Assembly (NCBI GenBank): GCA_944321015.1
Contig: CALUJS010000005.1
Coordinates: 1 to 64,000, forward strand
Source: an uncultured Phocaeicola sp.
GTDB lineage: Bacteria > Bacteroidota > Bacteroidia > Bacteroidales > Bacteroidaceae
Direction of reading: 5' to 3'
DNA: 64,000 nt
How positions within the stretch are numbered: position 1 is the stretch's first letter; each line of letters starts with the position of its first letter. The position numbers and the translations under genes were made by a program. A model generated the notes under the pieces. It ran no database searches. It was given only the letters and a program-made list of their open reading frames with translations, and was not told where the DNA came from. Shown piece by piece: positions 63,116 through 64,000 of the stretch.

Positions 63116-64000
63116 TTAATACTTTGTCGGTAACTTGGTCCAGTCTTTCTGGATGTAATCCTTATCGGCATCGACTGCTATGAGCACGCGGTCGTTGCCT
63201 GCGCCGTAGGCACTGTCATAGTGGAAGTGCTGTACCTTGCTGTCGAACTCGCCGGCATACTCCAGCGAGCCGTCTACCGGGCTGTACCACCATACGTTCT
63301 TCTTGGCACCGCTGATTTTGCTCAGGTCGATGTCCATCGGCTGGTTCGTGTAGGTGTAGACGAGGAGGTAGTCATTGCCGCGTGTGGCGATGGCACGATC
63401 ATAGCGGAAGCCGTTCTCGCCGCTGATGATGCTTTGGTCGGGCACGCGCTCGAAGAACGGGAAGGAGAGCATCAGGTTCTTGAGGTGCTTCATCTGGTTG
63501 AAGCCGGGGTCTTTCATGGCGTCATACCAAGTCTTTTTGGCACCGTAGCCTCCGTTGTTGGCCACCTTCAGCATCTGCATGATGGAGTTGTGGCCGTAGG
63601 TGTGGCCGAACGAGCCGGCGAATACCGACCAGTAAGCGTAACGGCGCACGTCGGGAGCTTTCCACCATGGCTCGCTGGGGTCGTGCAGTCCTTGCGGAAT
63701 TTCCTCGTAGCTGGGTTCGCCGTCGATGACGGGTTTGGCAGGAGTCTTGGCCAAGGCTGCTTCCACATAGCGCCAGTTGTCTTCGGCCACGGCTGCCTCG
63801 GCGGTGTTGTCGCCGTCGCCGCGGGTCTGGTCATAGCGGCGGTGTCCGCTCTGGAACATGTTGAAGTCCAACCATTCGGCATCGTGGAACCAGTAGATGG
63901 AACTGGTGCGCCCGAAGGGGTGGAAGGTCATCAGGTGGTTCTTGTCGATGGACTTGATGGTGCGGGCCAGGGTGTTCCACACTTCCGGCTTGATGTCGCC
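63116..64000 (-). CDS. GH140/DUF4038-like glycoside hydrolase, 5' part cut by window edge
   Basis: The last 294 residues of a secreted glycan-active enzyme; the frame stays open to the window edge (GDIKPEVWNTLARTI precedes the first in-window GTG/ATG-like codon). It resembles apiosidases of GH140 and DUF4038 proteins: DKNHLMTFHPFGRTSS, FNMFQSGHRRYDQ, PVIDGEPSYEEIPQG with a candidate catalytic Glu, and a C-terminal beta domain (DYLLVYTYTNQPMDIDLSKI). It is 6 bases upstream of the GH78-BNR gene, so both are cotranscribed, likely in a pectin-type polysaccharide locus continuing to the right. Confidence 0.88.
   Translation of the reverse strand, partial: GDIKPEVWNTLARTIKSIDKNHLMTFHPFGRTSSIYWFHDAEWLDFNMFQSGHRRYDQTRGDGDNTAEAAVAEDNWRYVEAALAKTPAKPVIDGEPSYEEIPQGLHDPSEPWWKAPDVRRYAYWSVFAGSFGHTYGHNSIMQMLKVANNGGYGAKKTWYDAMKDPGFNQMKHLKNLMLSFPFFERVPDQSIISGENGFRYDRAIATRGNDYLLVYTYTNQPMDIDLSKISGAKKNVWWYSPVDGSLEYAGEFDSKVQHFHYDSAYGAGNDRVLIAVDADKDYIQKDWTKLPTKY

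Overview
The window is a stretch of Bacteroidales chromosome, most like Bacteroidaceae, and rather GC-rich for that group by eye. The evidence is repeated -7 boxes of the Bacteroides type (TAnnTTTG, often with TTTG or TTG 19-21 bp upstream), Bacteroidota-restricted families (DUF4251, DUF5715, DUF4847, PepSY-like lipoproteins), a lysine-type SerA, an IntDOT-like integrase and a glycan-degradation locus at the right edge.

Layout. 1-8.7 kb: dnaK (partial), a DUF4251 protein, a hydrolase, the phoH, purC, menG and aroE run, a DUF5715 lipoprotein and truA. 8.7-16.1 kb: an integrated element between truA and tRNA-Pro. It carries, leftward, a tyrosine integrase, an excisionase-like HTH protein and a replication-initiator-like protein. 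Rightward, it carries a cargo operon of Nmad2 (fused to an unknown AT-rich N-terminal part), Nmad3, two small orphans and a SpoT/MESH1-type HD hydrolase. A strongly structured, possibly pseudoknotted, non-coding region precedes the cargo. 16.5-30 kb: tRNA-Pro, rpmE, a GNAT protein and a DUF2156 protein, pta-ackA, serC-serA-DUF1015, a DEAD-box helicase, an MTA/SAH-type nucleosidase, initiator tRNA-fMet, and tetR-fabG-rluA. 30-46 kb: an ArnT-like glycosyltransferase, a dihydroorotate dehydrogenase-like protein, ptb-buk, clpB, recF-DUF721, the dCMP deaminase, ctpA and 5-FTHF cyclo-ligase run, a DUF4847 lipoprotein, an M3 peptidase and a Crp/Fnr regulator. 46-64 kb: marC, a GH43-like protein, a PepSY-like lipoprotein, metA with a U32 protein and a zinc-ribbon membrane protein, a large outer-membrane barrel, uvrA, a GH78-BNR fusion and a GH140-like protein (partial).

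Two features are not explained by ordinary annotation. First, nine intergenic sites carry tandem arrays of a degenerate 22-bp unit whose ideal form is a 20-bp palindrome centred on ATAT. A tenth site, after uvrA, carries six units of an unrelated sequence with exactly the same 22-bp period. Second, the truA/tRNA-Pro element pairs an Nmad2-Nmad3-HD cargo, a candidate nucleic-acid-modification or defence module, with a structured upstream region. In addition, dnaK and clpB share an 18-bp motif (14 of 18 identical) at similar upstream positions, a candidate heat-shock control element.

Functional themes include acyl-phosphate energy metabolism (pta-ackA and ptb-buk), serine and methionine synthesis, menaquinone, shikimate and purine steps, proteostasis (DnaK, ClpB, CtpA, M3 peptidase) and DNA repair (RecF, UvrA). 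All calls come from reading the sequence and remembered family features. No database search was run.
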